DNA of 64,000 nt from Asterochloris sp. CNOR1. Taxonomy: Eukaryota > Chlorophyta > Trebouxiophyceae > Trebouxiales > Trebouxiaceae. The position numbers and the translations under genes are program-made. Under the pieces are notes generated by a model. That model was given only the letters and a program-made list of their open reading frames with translations. It was not told the DNA's origin and did no database searches. Below are positions 10,676-24,205 of the stretch, one piece after another (the first letter of the stretch is position 1; each line of letters opens with the position of its first letter). The stretch is taken from NCBI GenBank assembly GCA_963969365.1, contig OZ017754.1, positions 1,426,001 to 1,490,000 on the forward strand, written 5' to 3'.

Positions 10676-13600
10676 TTGCAGATGATTGGGGGCCAATTCC
10701 ATGTGTTTGCTGCAGAGGGCCGGAGCAGCAAGGCCAAGCAGCACCTGCAGGAGGTCACAGACACATACATGCATCAGCAAACGGTACGCAAGAGCCGAAG
10801 CCTGGGCAACCTGACCAAGAGCGGAGGGCTCACGCCGGCAGAAGTCGGGGCGGCCCGCAAGGCCGCTGCGCAGCTGCCGACCTTTGCCTCTGAGCTGGCT
10901 GCAGCCTCACGGACTGACAACAAGGTGGGGGACGGGCCTGCCCCTGGGGACACCTGCGACATGGCTCAACAGTCCTATGCCCTCTGCGCTGCTGCATGCA
11001 GGCATTCTGCGGATGCCCAGGTCCCTGCCAGGTCTGCGGACCTGACAAAGACCTGGCCAGTAATGTTGGTGTTCAGCTGAAAAGTTCATCTGGTCGCCTG
11101 GCTGCATCCACTACAAACAGCTCCACATGCCTACTACTTGCCTCCGTGCAGAATGATGGGCAAGCCCTGCAGACTCACTGGACCTCACTGCAGCCATTCT
11201 GGGCTCTATTCTCAGATGTCCTGCAGGAGCTCCTATGCTCTGGCTCGCTCAAACTCCTGTGTGCGACCCCTCACCCTGTGCACAGGAGCTCCCCCGCTCA
11301 GCCCTGCACAGCTGCCTGTTGACAGGCCTGCCCTCCTCCCCACTGGTCCCCTGCCCTGCAGGAGCTCCTGCGCTCAGCCCTGCACACCTTCCTGTTTGAC
11401 AAGGAGCGTGTGGGTGCCCTGGAGCTGGAGCGCATCATTGAGAGCCTGGCTCAGGCACCTGTGCAGATGCAGGCAGCAGCAGCCTACCTGCTGGCGTCGC
11501 GCACCTTCTACTTTGCATCCATGAAGGCGGTGGCTGGCCGCCCCGAGGTGCTGCTGTGCATCCTGGAGGAGGTTCAGCCCAAGGTGGGGCACTGAGGCTG
11601 CAGGCATGGTGGACAGCACACGCGTGGCACTTTCAAGCCATGGAACTGGTGTGCTGCTGTGGCTCATCCTCGAGGAGGTGCAGTGCAAGGCGGGACGCTG
11701 CAGCTATGGGTATAGGGAAGGAGTGGGGTGGTTTAAACCACGGCTGTTGTGCATTGCTGCACTGCGCAGCCCAAGATGGGGCGCTGCAGCCTCAGGCATG
11801 GTGGACAAGAAGGGGAGCAGGGCTGTCAAATCACAGGTATGGTTTCACTGCGGGTCCCATCCCGTGAGAGGCGCATCACAAGGCAGGACTGTGCAGGAGC
11901 TCATGCAGTTTCCTCACTGTGGAGGCTTGGACAAAGCTAAGTCCAGCATGCCCCTTTGCTTGCCCTGCAGATGTGTGGCACCTGGGCCCCAAAGCATTTG
12001 GTGCTGTGGAAGTGGGCCAAACATGGTGCTGGCCTGTTGTTAATGCCTCTCAAGCAGCCTTTCTGGTTGTGCTCCTGCAGGTGCACACATGCTCACCCAG
12101 TAGCTGTGGTTCTGTGCTATAGATACCAACATTTCCCGAGCAGCCTGCCATGTTCTGGTGTACTCTTGCGGGTGCAGCATGCCTGACCTGAAGCGATGGT
12201 GTAGCGCAGCTGGGCAGACATGGCCTGCTGCCTGCTGCGACCCTCTCACGAGCAGCCTGCCATGCCTTGACTGTGCTCCCGCAGGTGAGGCATGCACAAC
12301 CCGAAGCAGTTGCGCAGTGGAGCTGGGCAGACGTTGACCGCCGCCTGCTGCTGCAGCAGTTTAAGGGGCTGCCCGTTACGCGTGAATACCGCGCCCTGCA
12401 GAAGCAGCTGGTAGGGCAGGGAGCAGCTGCGCGCAGGGACTTAACCGTGCTGGAGATGCGGGTGAGTCACCGCCTGGAATGTTGAGGTACTGCGCCATGC
12501 TCGTTATCTCCAACATCATCTGGCAGAATGATCGACACTGCCACCATGCAAGCAGCTGATGGGCAGTGGGCTGCCTGGGCAGTGGGCTGCCTGGGCTGGC
12601 CATACTCGAGGTGCATGCATATGCCAACATCATGCGGTATACTGTGCTGTGCTGTCTGGTGGTGAGATATCAAACACACACCTGAGAGTTGAGGAAAGGA
12701 TGGAGGCTGTGCTGAATCAAGGTGGAGGCTGAGACGCTGCCTCGTCATTCTGGAATTGTGAATGGATTTGAAGCTAGCCGATGCGCCAAGCAGTGAAAAG
12801 GCGTGCTGTGGTTGAGGACACCAAGTGGTCCTTTGCAAGGAGTCTGTAGGTTATGAGCTGGGGGCAGGTCAGCCTGGGGGGTCCAGTCTGGTGACTTGGC
12901 ACCATCTGGATGTGATGCCTGCTGTCCACTTTTGCTACTGCCTGAAGTTGATTGGGGCGACGCCCATCAGCCTTGTCTGCCACAGCTTGCACAGCAAGCA
13001 GGTGCACAAGCACCGTGCCCTGATCTGCAAGCCATTTGCGGAATCTGCCCTGCCTGCAGATGCTTGGGAAGCTCATCAGCGACTTTGTGGTGCAGCTTCA
13101 GCAGCAGCAGACGGGGGCAGCTGAGCAACAGCGGCAGTGGGCTGACACTGCGCATCACAGCAGCATCCGCGTGGGGGACGTCCTTCAGCCAGCAGGGCAT
13201 GAGTCTGGCAAACGCAGCCGTAGTGGGGCCACTCAGGTGCGCTGGCAGTTGTCGCACGTTGACTGCACATGCGCCAGCAGGGCAGGGCCGTGGTGCAGGC
13301 AAGGGCAGCCAGCAGTGGCAGCATGGTGCATATGTACGAGCCAGAAACGCTGGGCCACGGTGCAGGCAGTGTCAGTTAGCAGTGGTAGCGCCTTGACTGT
13401 GCATGTGCCAGCAGGGTTGGGGGCAATTTCAAAGCAAACGCAGTCAGCAGGATCCCACTCGGCTGCACCAGCAGCCTGGCATTGACTGTGGGTGTGCCTG
13501 TCATTCAGCAGCCGGGGGCAGGCAAAGGCAGCCATCAGGGGCCCCAGCTGAACCACCACTGCAGCACTGTGACTGCGGGGCCACTGCGCCTACTCTGGGC

Positions 13601-16600
13601 CACTCAGGCACGCCACTACTGGCAGCAGCACAGCAATGTAGACTGGGCAGGGGTGGCAGCCCAGCCTTAGCAGTCAGCTTCCACTTGTCTGGGGCTAGAT
13701 GCGCTCCAACACCATTTCAAGCATGCAGTCAGCTGGTACAGGTGCATCCTGTGGCCATCAAGGGCACAGTCATGATCACCTGGGGCTCAGAGGGACAGGC
13801 TGCTGCGTTGATCATGCATCCCCCGAGCATGTGCTCCCTTTGCACAACACTGTTCAACCGCCGCACGTCAGTACCCCCTGAAGACTTGCACCCACTCAGC
13901 ACAGCTAGCACCAACGCCACCTGCAGGGCACCAGCCTTGAAGTGGCGTTTAAGCAGCCTGAAGGGGGCGCTGGTAGACAGTGGCATGCCAGAGCCTGTTG
14001 CTGCCATCCATGTGCTGTTGCCGCCCAGCAAAGCGAACGCCACTGCCACCTGCAGGGAGGCAGCTCTGGGGCAGCGTCCCTGCAGCGCGGAGGGATGCAG
14101 ACGGTGCAGCCGCGCAGCCTGAGGACTGCGCCAGCAGCTGACAAGCACCTCAAGCAGCAGCAGCAGCCGCAGGCGGCCCAACGCCTAGTGGTCACGCACA
14201 GCCCTGGGGCCGCTGCGGGGACTGGGGTTTCAAAGGAGGCCCAGCCTGGTCTCTCAGGGGAGGCAAGACCTGAGCCCCCACCGGAGATGAAGCCAACGCT
14301 GGAGGCCAAGCCGGGGCCTTCACGGGAGGCCACAGTCTGCGCACCAGCCCCTGCAAGGACAGACCCTGCCCCACCAGCAGGACTGGACACCGACCGCAGT
14401 GCAGCTGCCAGTGTGGGCACAGCCGCCCCTGCTCTGAAGGCAGCTGGTCCCATGGAAGGAGGTGGCACACAGGGGCAGGCAGCTGAGCCCCAGTCGACAC
14501 AGGTGCACACTCCATTCTGTGTGTACCCCAGGTGGGGTGTGTGTTGCATGTGCTTGGGCGCAGACACCAGCCACCCACTCACATCGCCCCATGGCACAGG
14601 CAGTGTACTGGAGGCTGCATTGGCATCTTGGTCGGTTGATTGGAGTGGCCTCGCATCAGACAAGCCCAACCCTGGAGAAGGGGTACAGAGCAGAGCTGCT
14701 GTCTGACTGGTTCCTTCCAGATGTGGCCGCCTGAGGCAGCGCCCCTCGCGTCAGTTCCTGCATGGTACTCTTGCAACCTGCCAGCACGACAGTCTGGATG
14801 CTCTGCCCTGCAGGTCAAGCATAGGGGCCACTCTGAGAGCGGGGGCCGCCAGAGGGGATTTGGGGGCAGGCTGTTCGGGTCCTTTGGCGGGCGCACCGAC
14901 CGCACCCGGTTACAGCAGCAGCAGCAGCAGCCGCTGCAGGTGACACAGGTGTAAGGCCATCTGTAGTCATGGCAGTCAAGAGCACATGAGCCCCCACTGG
15001 CTGCTTGACTGCCATGCAGTGCAGCCATGGGGGCAACAGGACAAACAGCAAGGATGATGGTGGCCTGCACAGCATCAGGGTGTGTCATGGGGCCACGTTG
15101 CATGTAGAAGCATGCAACAGTGCCCCCACCTCAGGGCAAGTCTTCTCTGCCGTCACCATCTCTTAAGCAGCTTCAAAGAGCGTCATGGCAGCTGCAGCAG
15201 GCGGCACAGGTGTGAGGACGGGTGCAGCAACCCCCAGGTCTGGGCAAGTCTTGCCTGCTGTTCAGAGTGCTCGTCACAGCTAGCTCATCGGGTGGACAGC
15301 AGGGTGCCGGAGGTGTATTGCCAGATGGCTGTGGGTCGTGATGCCAGTGCACTGCCTGCCTGCAGGCTGTGCCACATCCCCAGTCACATGTGAAGGCGGC
15401 GCCTGTGCACTTGAGTGCTGAGGACCAGGTAAGGCTGCTCTGCAGCGCAGCGAAACTGCTGTCTTAGCGGCTTGGGCACATTTCAAGCCAGTGCATTTGC
15501 AGGTGCCATCAGCAGTCTGTCCTGCTGCTGTCTTCAGTGCCTTGGCACACTCTGCAGCAGCGCATGCATGCGCAAGGCTTTGACTTGGGCCAGATTTGTG
15601 GCAGCACAGACGGTCAACAGAGGCCCTGTGCATGTCCAAGTCACATGCTGGACCCCTGCGACACCTCCTTGTGAGGTTCCACAGACTGCTCAGATCGAGA
15701 TTGCCCTCAATGAGAGACACAGCGTTTTTTCTTCACATGCTGCAGGAGCAGGCCCGGATCGCTGCAGAGCTGGACGCCCGGCTCGCTGCCCAGCAGGCAG
15801 CGGCAGCTGAGCAGCGCCGCCAGCTGGAGGCAGAGCTGGCAGCAGCCCAGCGAGGAGAAGCCCTGCCCCCACAGCCTCAGCATCAGGTGGGCGCTTGTGC
15901 ACAGCAACTTGGTGGTGGTGCAAGTCTTACCTGGCTGGGCAGGCCCTGCTGCCGCTGTTGCTGGGTGCAGGTGGCTTTCATCACAGCTACAACACCGGAA
16001 AGAATTCCCAAACAACGTGATGTCTGATGCAAAGCACTTGCCATCTTGTCGAACACTTGACACGGCGCGTGCTGTGCTGTTTGCCTGTGTTGCCTCTGCA
16101 AGTGCACAGCAAGACTTACCCCTGCACCCTTCAAGAAGTGCCAAGGACAGTCACGCCGCGCCGGCCCTTCTGAAAGGCCCTGCTCTGTCTGAACATGGTT
16201 GTGTGGCACAGCCGGCCACTTAAGCCCCACACAGTGGCACCCTGCACGGCTGTCTGCCAGCTGCAAGCTGCCTGCGGCGTCTCAGCCACCAGGCAGCTCG
16301 CAGTCTTGTGTTCCTGCCCCTGCCCAGCAACAGGGAGCCCTGCTGCCCTGCACCCAGGCCTGTCTCAGATGTGCGGTACTGCTGTGCACAGGAACAGGGA
16401 GCCCTGCACCCCGCTGCCCTGTACCCAGGCAGCCCACCTGCTGCCTCCCAAGCGTCCTCCCAGCAGTCAGCCATGCCGGCCCAGCCAATGCAGCCGGCGA
16501 CAGCAGTGCCCAGCCCTGCGGCCGCCCTGCAGCCTCAGCAGCACCAGACAGGGACGTCCTTGCAGCATCTTCCTTCTGGGCTCCAAGTCCGCCCGGCTGC

Positions 16601-17764
16601 CTCACGTCCCGCTGAGCAGCAGCCTGCGCCAGCTGTGGCTGCGCAGTTGGCAGGCGCCCCTCCTGCAGGCAGCACAGGGGCCATGGCTGGCCCTGTTGGT
16701 CCCGCGGGTCCGGCGCTGAGCGCACCAGATGCACAGACACCTGTTGCCACCGGCCAGGTGAGACCGGTCGCTGCAGCACTGCACACATGCAAGCATCTTG
16801 ACTGCTAGCAGCCAAGGGGTGCACCCAGGGCAGCAGTCACCTGCGTGTTGTCTAGCCCTGCCCACTCGCGTCTAATTTCTGGTCAGCCACATGGAGGCCT
16901 CATGCTAACCCCACACCTGCATAGCTACCTGTGTCGCAGTTGGGACGAGGGGCCATTGCATCCCTGCGACGCTTACCAGCGATGCTCTTCACTGCTGCAC
17001 ACTTGTGCCCCTGCAATTGCCATACACTTACAGAGCCCCCGCTAAGATGAGGTGTAGACGCCCGCCAGCTAGGCCGAAGCTAAGACTCAGGATGCTGCAG
17101 TACCCTGAGAAGGTCCCCTGGCAGGAGCAGCCTAGTCCATCAACTGTCGCCCTCTGTGATTATGCCCTGTGCTGCCACTCTGCAATACAATTACTCTGCA
17201 CCCTGCGTGGCAGGGCCCCCGCCAGGAGCACTACAGTGAGGACTTTGAGGCACCGGACGAGGTGCCCCCTGAGGAGCCACCCTACACAGATGACTTTGAG
17301 AACGCTGCTGCAGCACCTGCAGCTGCACCTGATGAAGATGACATTCAGGCAAGACAGCAGGAGTCCTGATGTGCTGCTTATGCTGTTTGCAGCCTGGGCA
17401 GGGACCAGGTGCCTGATGGATTTAATATGCAGGCAGGTGCTCCATGTTGCCCTCTGTGGCATGGGCAGTTGTAGCGAAGGGGCCCCAGCTGTGGCAGCGC
17501 AGCTGGTCAGTTGAACAATCTTTTGCCTCCTGCTGGCAGCCATGGCACCAGAGCAGCTCGCCACAAGTCCTTGGACTGGCTGCACGGCACCTCAGGCATG
17601 CAATGTGACATGATGTAGCTGCCCAGCTGCAGGAGGAGGCAGAAGTCTCTGAGGCCATCCAGAGCGAGGGCGCCCGGCTGGAGGCTGCCCGCGCTCCACT
17701 GGAGGATCAGGTGGCACTGCTCAGGCAGCACATTGAGCAGCAGCGCAGCCAGCAGGCCTCCTGA
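10676..17764 (+). CDS. Unrecognised coiled-coil / low-complexity protein, at least 10 phase-0 exons
   Basis: Function not recognised. Exons read by eye at 10676-10924, 11362-11583, 12285-12461, 13060-13236, 14056-14502, 14814-14939, 15746-15886, 16392-16757, 17214-17348 and 17627-17764. Every one is a whole number of codons joined in phase 0, giving about 725 residues. The first four exons encode helix-rich sequence (for example LELERIIESLAQAP and LLLQQFKGLPVTREYRALQK). A Pro/Ala/Glu-rich linker follows, then a QQQQQQ run, and a strong coiled coil with alternating Ala, Glu and Gln (LAAQQAAAAEQRRQLEAEL). Near the end are paired acidic motifs YSEDFE and YTDDFE, a pattern often seen in centrosomal/ciliary proteins, and a final charged helix ending RQHIEQQRSQQAS. 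The exon ending at 17348 uses a GC donor. The true start may lie upstream of 10676, and an extra exon may exist between 13.2 and 14.05 kb. A cytoskeletal or ciliary role is only a guess. Confidence 0.6.
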
Positions 17765-18239
17765 TGTTGAGTTGCCACCTTGGTGGTACCTTGCGTGAGT
17801 TGCTCAGCCAGAAGCGCCTCCTGCCCACCAGCAAGTACATCCTCTGTTTCTTTCCTGCTCAGCCACCTGACAGGCCCCCTTAGGCAGCTCTGAGTACAGA
17901 CAAATGCTCTGCATGCACTGGACTGCGCTTGTTGCATTCCAGCGCAGCTTGCGGTGCACAAACACATCATTTGTGAACATCAGGCATGAATTCAATTCAT
18001 GGTGCATTGGGGTTCAGGCGTGAGCCATGTCTAGCAGGCGCCCTGTGCTTCTCACCCAGCAGGGGCTCAGCAAAGCCCCTGGAGCCATACAGTGGGGAGT
18101 CGAGGCCCTCGCTGCCGCTGTCCCCAGGCTGCCGCTGTCCCCAGGCGCAGCTGCACAGGGTGGGATGCGAGGGCGTTCTGGAGGCCTGGGTGCAGCTGCT
18201 CTGGAGGTTCCACTGGGTGCATCTGCTCATGGGCATGTG
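17765..18239. other. Convergent 3' region, nothing recognised
   Basis: About 475 bp between the stop of the coiled-coil gene (plus) and the stop of the MFS transporter (minus). It should hold both 3' ends. No coding exon, repeat or RNA gene was recognised. Confidence 0.5.
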
Positions 18240-21200
18240 TCAGGCCGTGGGCAGAACCCTAAATTGCCCATCCAGCTGGTGCAGCTGCTGGAAGATAGCT
18301 GTGTAGGTGACGCGAGTTCTGAGGTACAGCACCGTCGAAATTGCGGCCGCCAGGAGGTCCAAGCTGGCCACAATGAGGAAAGTCTGCCTGCAGAGTGGAG
18401 GGCAGAGAGGGTTGCGAGGAGTCGGCCGACTGTTCCCGACGCTGCAGGGTGGCTGCACAGTACATGACGATGCACTGGCAGGTGCCCATGGCACCAGGCA
18501 CTTCAGCTAACTGCCTGAGCTGTGGCTGTTCTAGATGCGCAGCACCCTGCTGGGGTTGCTGCATAGCATGTGCTTCATGAATCCACCTGCACCACTGCTT
18601 GCGGGAATGATCAGCAGACTCTTCCAGGTGTTGCAAGAAGGCTGCACTGTATGTGCAAATCGAGTGTCTCTTGCCTGTAGCACTGCTTGCCGTCGCAGAT
18701 CTTCCCAGTGTGGCCCTGGGCCTTTGACTGCCTCTCATACAGCTGGCCGGCCAGTCGGGAAAGCCCAAAGCCTCCAAACGCCGGGGCAAGCTGCAGGCAG
18801 GTGCTGGCCTTCTGACTTGGCCTTGCCAAAGCTAGCAGATGGCCAGTGAGATGGAAAGCTCTTCAAAGCAATGGCTGGGCTCATATGCAGAGAGGCACTG
18901 ACATGTTCGGCTACCAGGCTCAAAGTCAGCACCATTGCTCCATGTATGTCTTGCTCGCATGACTCCACTCAACCTGCCTAGTGCGGATCAGGAGGACATG
19001 ACCAGAAACAGAGGGACTGCCTTGTGCTTGAGTCCAAGGATCCACTGCCTAAGCTCTCTTATGTGAAGCCTGCCATGGCCAGCACAACAAGAGGCTACCT
19101 TGCCTCACCTGGACCAGGCAGTAGTTTGAAGCAAAGCTCCTTAACCCAAACAGCTCTGACGTGAGGGTGGCCATCACGCTCCAGTGAGCGCCAAAGGCGA
19201 AGCCCGCCAGGATGGAGGCCGGCAGCAGCTCGTCCAGGGTTGCATAGGCATTGAAAGCCATGACTGTGGCAGACAGCAGGCCCAGCGCGACCATGAAGAT
19301 GGGGCGCGGAGTGCCGTAGGCATGAAGCAGGCGCTCAGGAACGTACCTGCATGCAGGGGCAGGCAGCTGAGTCAGCACGCTTAGAGGTCAACACTGCTGG
19401 TCTCAGGCTGAGTTGATTGGGGAGGGAGCATGAAGCAGGCGCCCAGAGGCTCACCTGCAGGCAGGAGCGGGCGGCTGAGTCAGAGAGTCTCGAGGCAGGG
19501 TGCAGCACAGCTGACACTGCCATATGGGGGCTGATTCTGCAGGTCCTGGCAAAGCTTGCAGGTGGGCAGCAGTGGGACTGTCAGGCAAGCAGCTGTGAGC
19601 CTGTGGCCTGGGAAGCAGCTTGGAGCATGTGGCCTGGAGTGCACCACAGGAGCACACGCTTTGGCACGCACTGTGGCCCAGATGTCTTGGCTGCCATGAG
19701 ACAATGCAGACACTGGCCAGCAAGACCTGGGTAGACAGCTTGCTCTGGGCAAGACTCAAGCATGATGCAGCCCAGAGGCACGTGCAGCCCGAGAGGCGTC
19801 CCAGCAGACCGCATGCTCACATCGAGTCAGGCGCTGGTGCAAGCCACAAGCACTGTGGTGGCTTCTGCCCTGCAGCCTTGCCCTGGCACAGAGCGCCCCA
19901 TGTGGTGGCTGCATCAGAGGTATGCAGTCTTGTGTGCATTGGCATTACAGCCAACAGGATGGCCCCCAGGTTCCCCAAGGGCAGCCTCACCCAAGGACAA
20001 GGCGCCCCACACAGTTGCAGACCGAGAAGAGACTGACAAAGACATCCTGGGAGTTGGGCGCACCCCCCAGAGACGGCACCAGCTGAGCCAGGTTGTTCAG
20101 GAACACGAGGCCGCTGCCCATGCCTGCAGGGTAGCAGGGGACACATCAGATGCACAACTGGTGCCAGCCAAGCATGGCCCTGTGACAGCTGTGGAGCTCC
20201 TGCAGGTACATCTGTTTCGGCACAGACAGTTGAGTCCAGATGGCCAGCCCCTCCTGGACAGGATGAGGCCCATGCAAGCTGAGCAGGGAGGGACGAGCAC
20301 GTGTCAGGGGCCGACACCGGCATGAAGCCACCTGGTGAAGAGGTCAATGGGAACGAGCACCTGAACAGAGCAGCCAGCTGCGGACCGACGCCCAACAGTG
20401 GGGTCGTTCCCAGGGGTGAAGCATGCTTGCACCACTTGAGGATCAGGAGGGAGTCAGTGGTTGTCAGGATGAGCTGCGCACCTATCAGGCAGGCCATGAA
20501 GAGGCACCAGTAGTCGAGGTTGCCCAGGCACTGCCACAGGCTGAGCTCTGGCCTGGCCCCGGCCGCAGTGATGGCGGCGGCTGGCTGCGAGGGGGGCGCC
20601 CTGCTGCCGCTGGCTGCCTGCTCCTTGCCTGCTGGTGTGGCCTGAAGACACGCAGATCACAAGCAATGGGCTTCAGAATCACCACGTGTGCCAATCGTGT
20701 GGACTGAGAGGATAAGCCTGCTCCTTGCCTGATGGCAAAGCTGAAGCAGCATCAGGCCAATCAGAGGAGGCTTCCTGGGGAGGACAGCGGCTGCTTGCCC
20801 CGTTGCTGGCTACAAGCTGTGGTGTTTATGCCATCAGCGATTGATGCAGGCAGGCTGCCCGCTGTTCAGCAAGACCGGCTCATCATTCAAGAGGGCAGCA
20901 GCAAGACATGCTCATTGCACACCTCTGCAGGCTCATGAGGGCTGCCGTTGGCAGCTTCGTTCCCTCCTAGCAGACGCGTCCTGCAGCAAGACTGGTGCGA
21001 GTGTGACGTCATGCTGGTGCACTTTGGCATTCCATGGGTCGCCTCAGCTGCTGTCAGAGGCAGGTGCACCGCATAAAAGGGTCAGGAGCAACAGGCTGCA
21101 GCTAGCAGCTGCATCGGGCAATGGCCTTGCCTGCCACATATGCCTGCAAGCAGGCTGCAGTCCTTGCAAAGGTCAGCGGACAACAGCAGCAGCACCGTGC

Positions 21201-23826
21201 CTAGCCACAGCTGGCATCTGCATTTAGCACCGGCCATGTCTGCCGCACGATGCATGCAAACAGGTTGCAGTGCAGTGCACCAGCACACAACCAGGTGTCC
21301 CACCTGATGGCGCTGTGCCGCTCTTCATCTGTTGGCAGTTCGGCAGGCCTTGCTAGGAGGCCTCCTGTGCCCAGGGGCACCCACAACACCAGCGATATTA
21401 TGGCCAGAGACCCTGCAACCCAACAAAACACAGGACTGCCCTGTCGGTGCCATCTGTGGCAGTGAAGCGGCACATAGAACAGCACCCAAGCATTGATGAG
21501 GTTAGCTGAACAGAGGTGAGCATGCTGCAGCAGAACCAGTAAGATGATGTCCAGGAACCCTGAACAACACAGCTCCATGGTGTTGCTTTGCTGTGCACAC
21601 ATTTGGCTGGGCTGCAGCCTGGGGGTGACAAGTCACAGCAGTGAGAACACTTCATTGCTGCTTGTGAGCGCAGCAGGGATGGACTGACTCGCATAAAGCT
21701 GGCAGTGCTGAGCTAGAGGCACTTGCGGACACGGTCAGGCACCAGCCACGCGGCCTGCTGGCCTGGCCACATCATAGCCGGCAGCACCGTGTTGGTGCCC
21801 AGCAGGGCCAGCTGGATGGGAGCCATGTGCTGCCACTGGATGGCATGCAGCTCCTGCCAGAGTGTGCAGCCCAGTGCAGAGCCTCACCAATGCTGAGCCA
21901 CATGCGCACTTTCTGGGAGATGTCGATCCTCGGGGAAGCAGCTGCCAGGGAGGTACCTGTCTGGTACAGGGCCAGGGAGAACATGACCCCATAGGCCAGC
22001 AGGAAGCGCCTGCCTGCAGGCAGTGAATGGAGACCCAGGCTTGCTGCAGTCAAGCCAGTGCCAGGCCAGCAGGCCGGTGCGGGCCGGGCCCGCACCCAGA
22101 AGGGCTGCATTGCTATGTTCCTGCCTGTTCACCCGGCTGGTGCAGAATGGGTGTGCTCTTGGAGAGGACCTGCGCTGCTGCGCGCCAGCCTGCCCAGCAG
22201 GCATGGTGCAGGGCAGCAGCCACAGCTGGGGCCTGTCCAAGAGGCGCTGGACAGGAGCTTTCTCATTTGAAGGCAGTAGGTGCTGTGCCTGACCACAAGT
22301 GCCGCGCCATGCTGCGCTTCCTCCTGTCAGGGCCACAGGCAGCGTGAACACACGGCTGACAGAGCTGCACGCAGAGCTGGCGGGCACGCACCTGTTGTGA
22401 ACGTCTGGCCCTCCACATGGACCTCACTCTGTTGGACGAACGGAACATAATTAATGAAAGCGGCTGAGCACAACGAGAGCGCTGAGGGCAAGAAGGCCAG
22501 GCACAGCAGGAAACTGCAGACAGGACGGGCCAGCGCTTGGGCTTGCTTCCAGAGATCGTGCAGGAATGCAAGCAGCTGACTGTAATGTTAGCATCTGGGT
22601 AAGTTGCTCCCTGGAGGGAGTTCTCACGGTGTTGATGTGAGGTGCCTCACCTAATTGCATCAGGGGAGAAGAATCCGACATAAAGGCCAGTAAAGATTGA
22701 GGCCGTCAGCCCTGCATGCCCAGCCAAGCCAGCATGATCACCTAACCATAGCAAGTGCTACAGTCAAACAACATCATGCCTGCAGCTCAGCTACACTGAG
22801 CAGTAAAGCAAAACAGGAGACTGGATTCCCTGCTGCAGCATGCTGCATGCATCTGCTCTGAGCAGGTTGTGCATGAGAGCAGCAGTTTAAGACACTGCAA
22901 GCCTTGATGAACTGCACCGCACTGAGAGTATTGCCCTGTCCTTGCACAGGCGCAGCGTACATTGGTGGCACCCATGCAGGGTGGCAGGCAGCGTGCGCTC
23001 ATTCACACAGACTTAGACGGTTGAGCGGTGCACTGCGCGGCCTGACTCATGCCAAGGGCACAGCAGTGTGTTGCCAGCTGGACCCAACCAGAAGGCTCTG
23101 CCCCACCAATGCAGGACCTCTGAAAGCAGTGGCGCACCCACACAGGACTTGAGGATACCAACCACAGTGCCGCGCTCATTGGGGAAGTTGCGCACGCTGG
23201 TGACCATCGCGGCTGTGTCGGTCCATGTGCCCCCATTACACCCTATCAGCGCCAGCACCACCAGGAGCCAGAATGGGCCAGGGATGCGCCTGGCATGTCA
23301 CACAGCACATGTGCTTGCCTTCCGCATGGCTTGCAGCGGAAAGTGCTGGCACGCCAGCAGGCCACAGGTGCAGGTGCAGGGCGCACAGGCTCATTCAGTG
23401 GCTGAGCAAGTTGCACAGTGGTGAGCCTCACCCAGTGGCTGCAGCCCAGAGCCCCAGGAAGCCTGTCAAGTTGCACACTGTGCCTATGAGCAGCGTCACC
23501 CTGCAGTGGGAGCATGCGACTGAGATGAATCAATGATGCTGGCAGCCTTTCCTTCCTGGACACAAGCATTACCTGGGGCCCAAGCCATGCCTGTGCCCCA
23601 GCGCATCATAGACCAGCCCACTGAAGATGCTCAGGTACCCACCAAAGTTGCAGGCTGAGGCAAGAGCCTCCACCTGCAGGTGCAAAATGTCAAGGGTGGC
23701 TGCCCTACATGCATCGCGCGCAGCAGCACCAGTGCACTGCAGCACCTGGTTCTGGTGTAAGCCAAACCTCTGCTTGATCTGATCTGAGTACACAGAGAAA
23801 ACATATGCAAGCCCTGCAGTTGCCAT
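18240..23826 (-). CDS. Nodulin-like major facilitator superfamily transporter
   Basis: Multi-pass membrane transporter of the plant/algal Nodulin-like MFS group; substrate unknown. First exon 23826-23746 (81 nt) begins MATAGLAYVFSVYSDQIK, the conserved first-helix segment; exon 23673-23573 gives CNFGGYLSIFSGLVYDALG. Later exons give the hallmark GCNGGTWTDTAAMVTSVRNF followed by RGTVVGIL (about 23160-23250), LLAYGVMFSLALYQTG (about 22000), SLAIISLVLWVPLGTGGLL (about 21390) and CLIGAQLILTTTDSLLILKW (about 20450-20500). After these come YVPERLLHAYGTPRPIFMVAL and ILAGFAFGAHWSVMATLTSELFGL (19150-19350). The last exon gives TFLIVASLDLLAAAISTVLYL before the stop at 18240-18242. Motif order matches the family. 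An in-frame TGA precedes ATG 23826, so the start is placed there, although relatives usually have some 15-20 more residues; an undetected upstream exon is possible. Confidence 0.85.
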
Positions 23827-24019
23827 GCCACAATATCAGACAATGTTACCAACTGACCTGGGCCACATCATCTTACCTGCATTATTTTGAGCGACCACAC
23901 TAAATGCGAATGTGGTCCACTTATTTACATACATACCAGCCAATCAGTAGACCTACACTCTAAACAGAGAGGCTTTATTGCCTGTTGGAGTGTTCGAAGT
24001 CATGTGACCTATAGTAAGC

Positions 24020-24040
24020 CATGTGACGCCCTGCAACATG
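24020..24040. repeat. 21-bp subterminal motif, copy in element A
   Basis: CATGTGACGCCCTGCAACATG near the left end of copy A. The same motif occurs in reverse orientation, with one or a few mismatches, at 39113-39133 and 39150-39170 by copy B. Its own ends (CATGT...ACATG) are inverted, so it could be a protein-binding site or part of a terminal structure. Confidence 0.6.
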
Positions 24041-24205
24041 GCTTGAAACTTCAAGGCCTGCTCCGCAACAGAGCCTATTCATCGTGCTCATGCCCACCGG
24101 AATACTTCTTGATGAAAGTTGGAGGTCTCAAATGAAAAGTCAAAGAGCTTAGGACTGTGTGCCTACTTAGAGCTTTTCAGTCTCACCATAGGTAAGCAGG
24201 CTAGA

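Noticed and set aside
13905-14669. 254-codon open frame on the minus strand
   Set aside because: Antisense shadow of the Pro/Ala-rich exon at 14056-14502, which joins its neighbours in phase 0.
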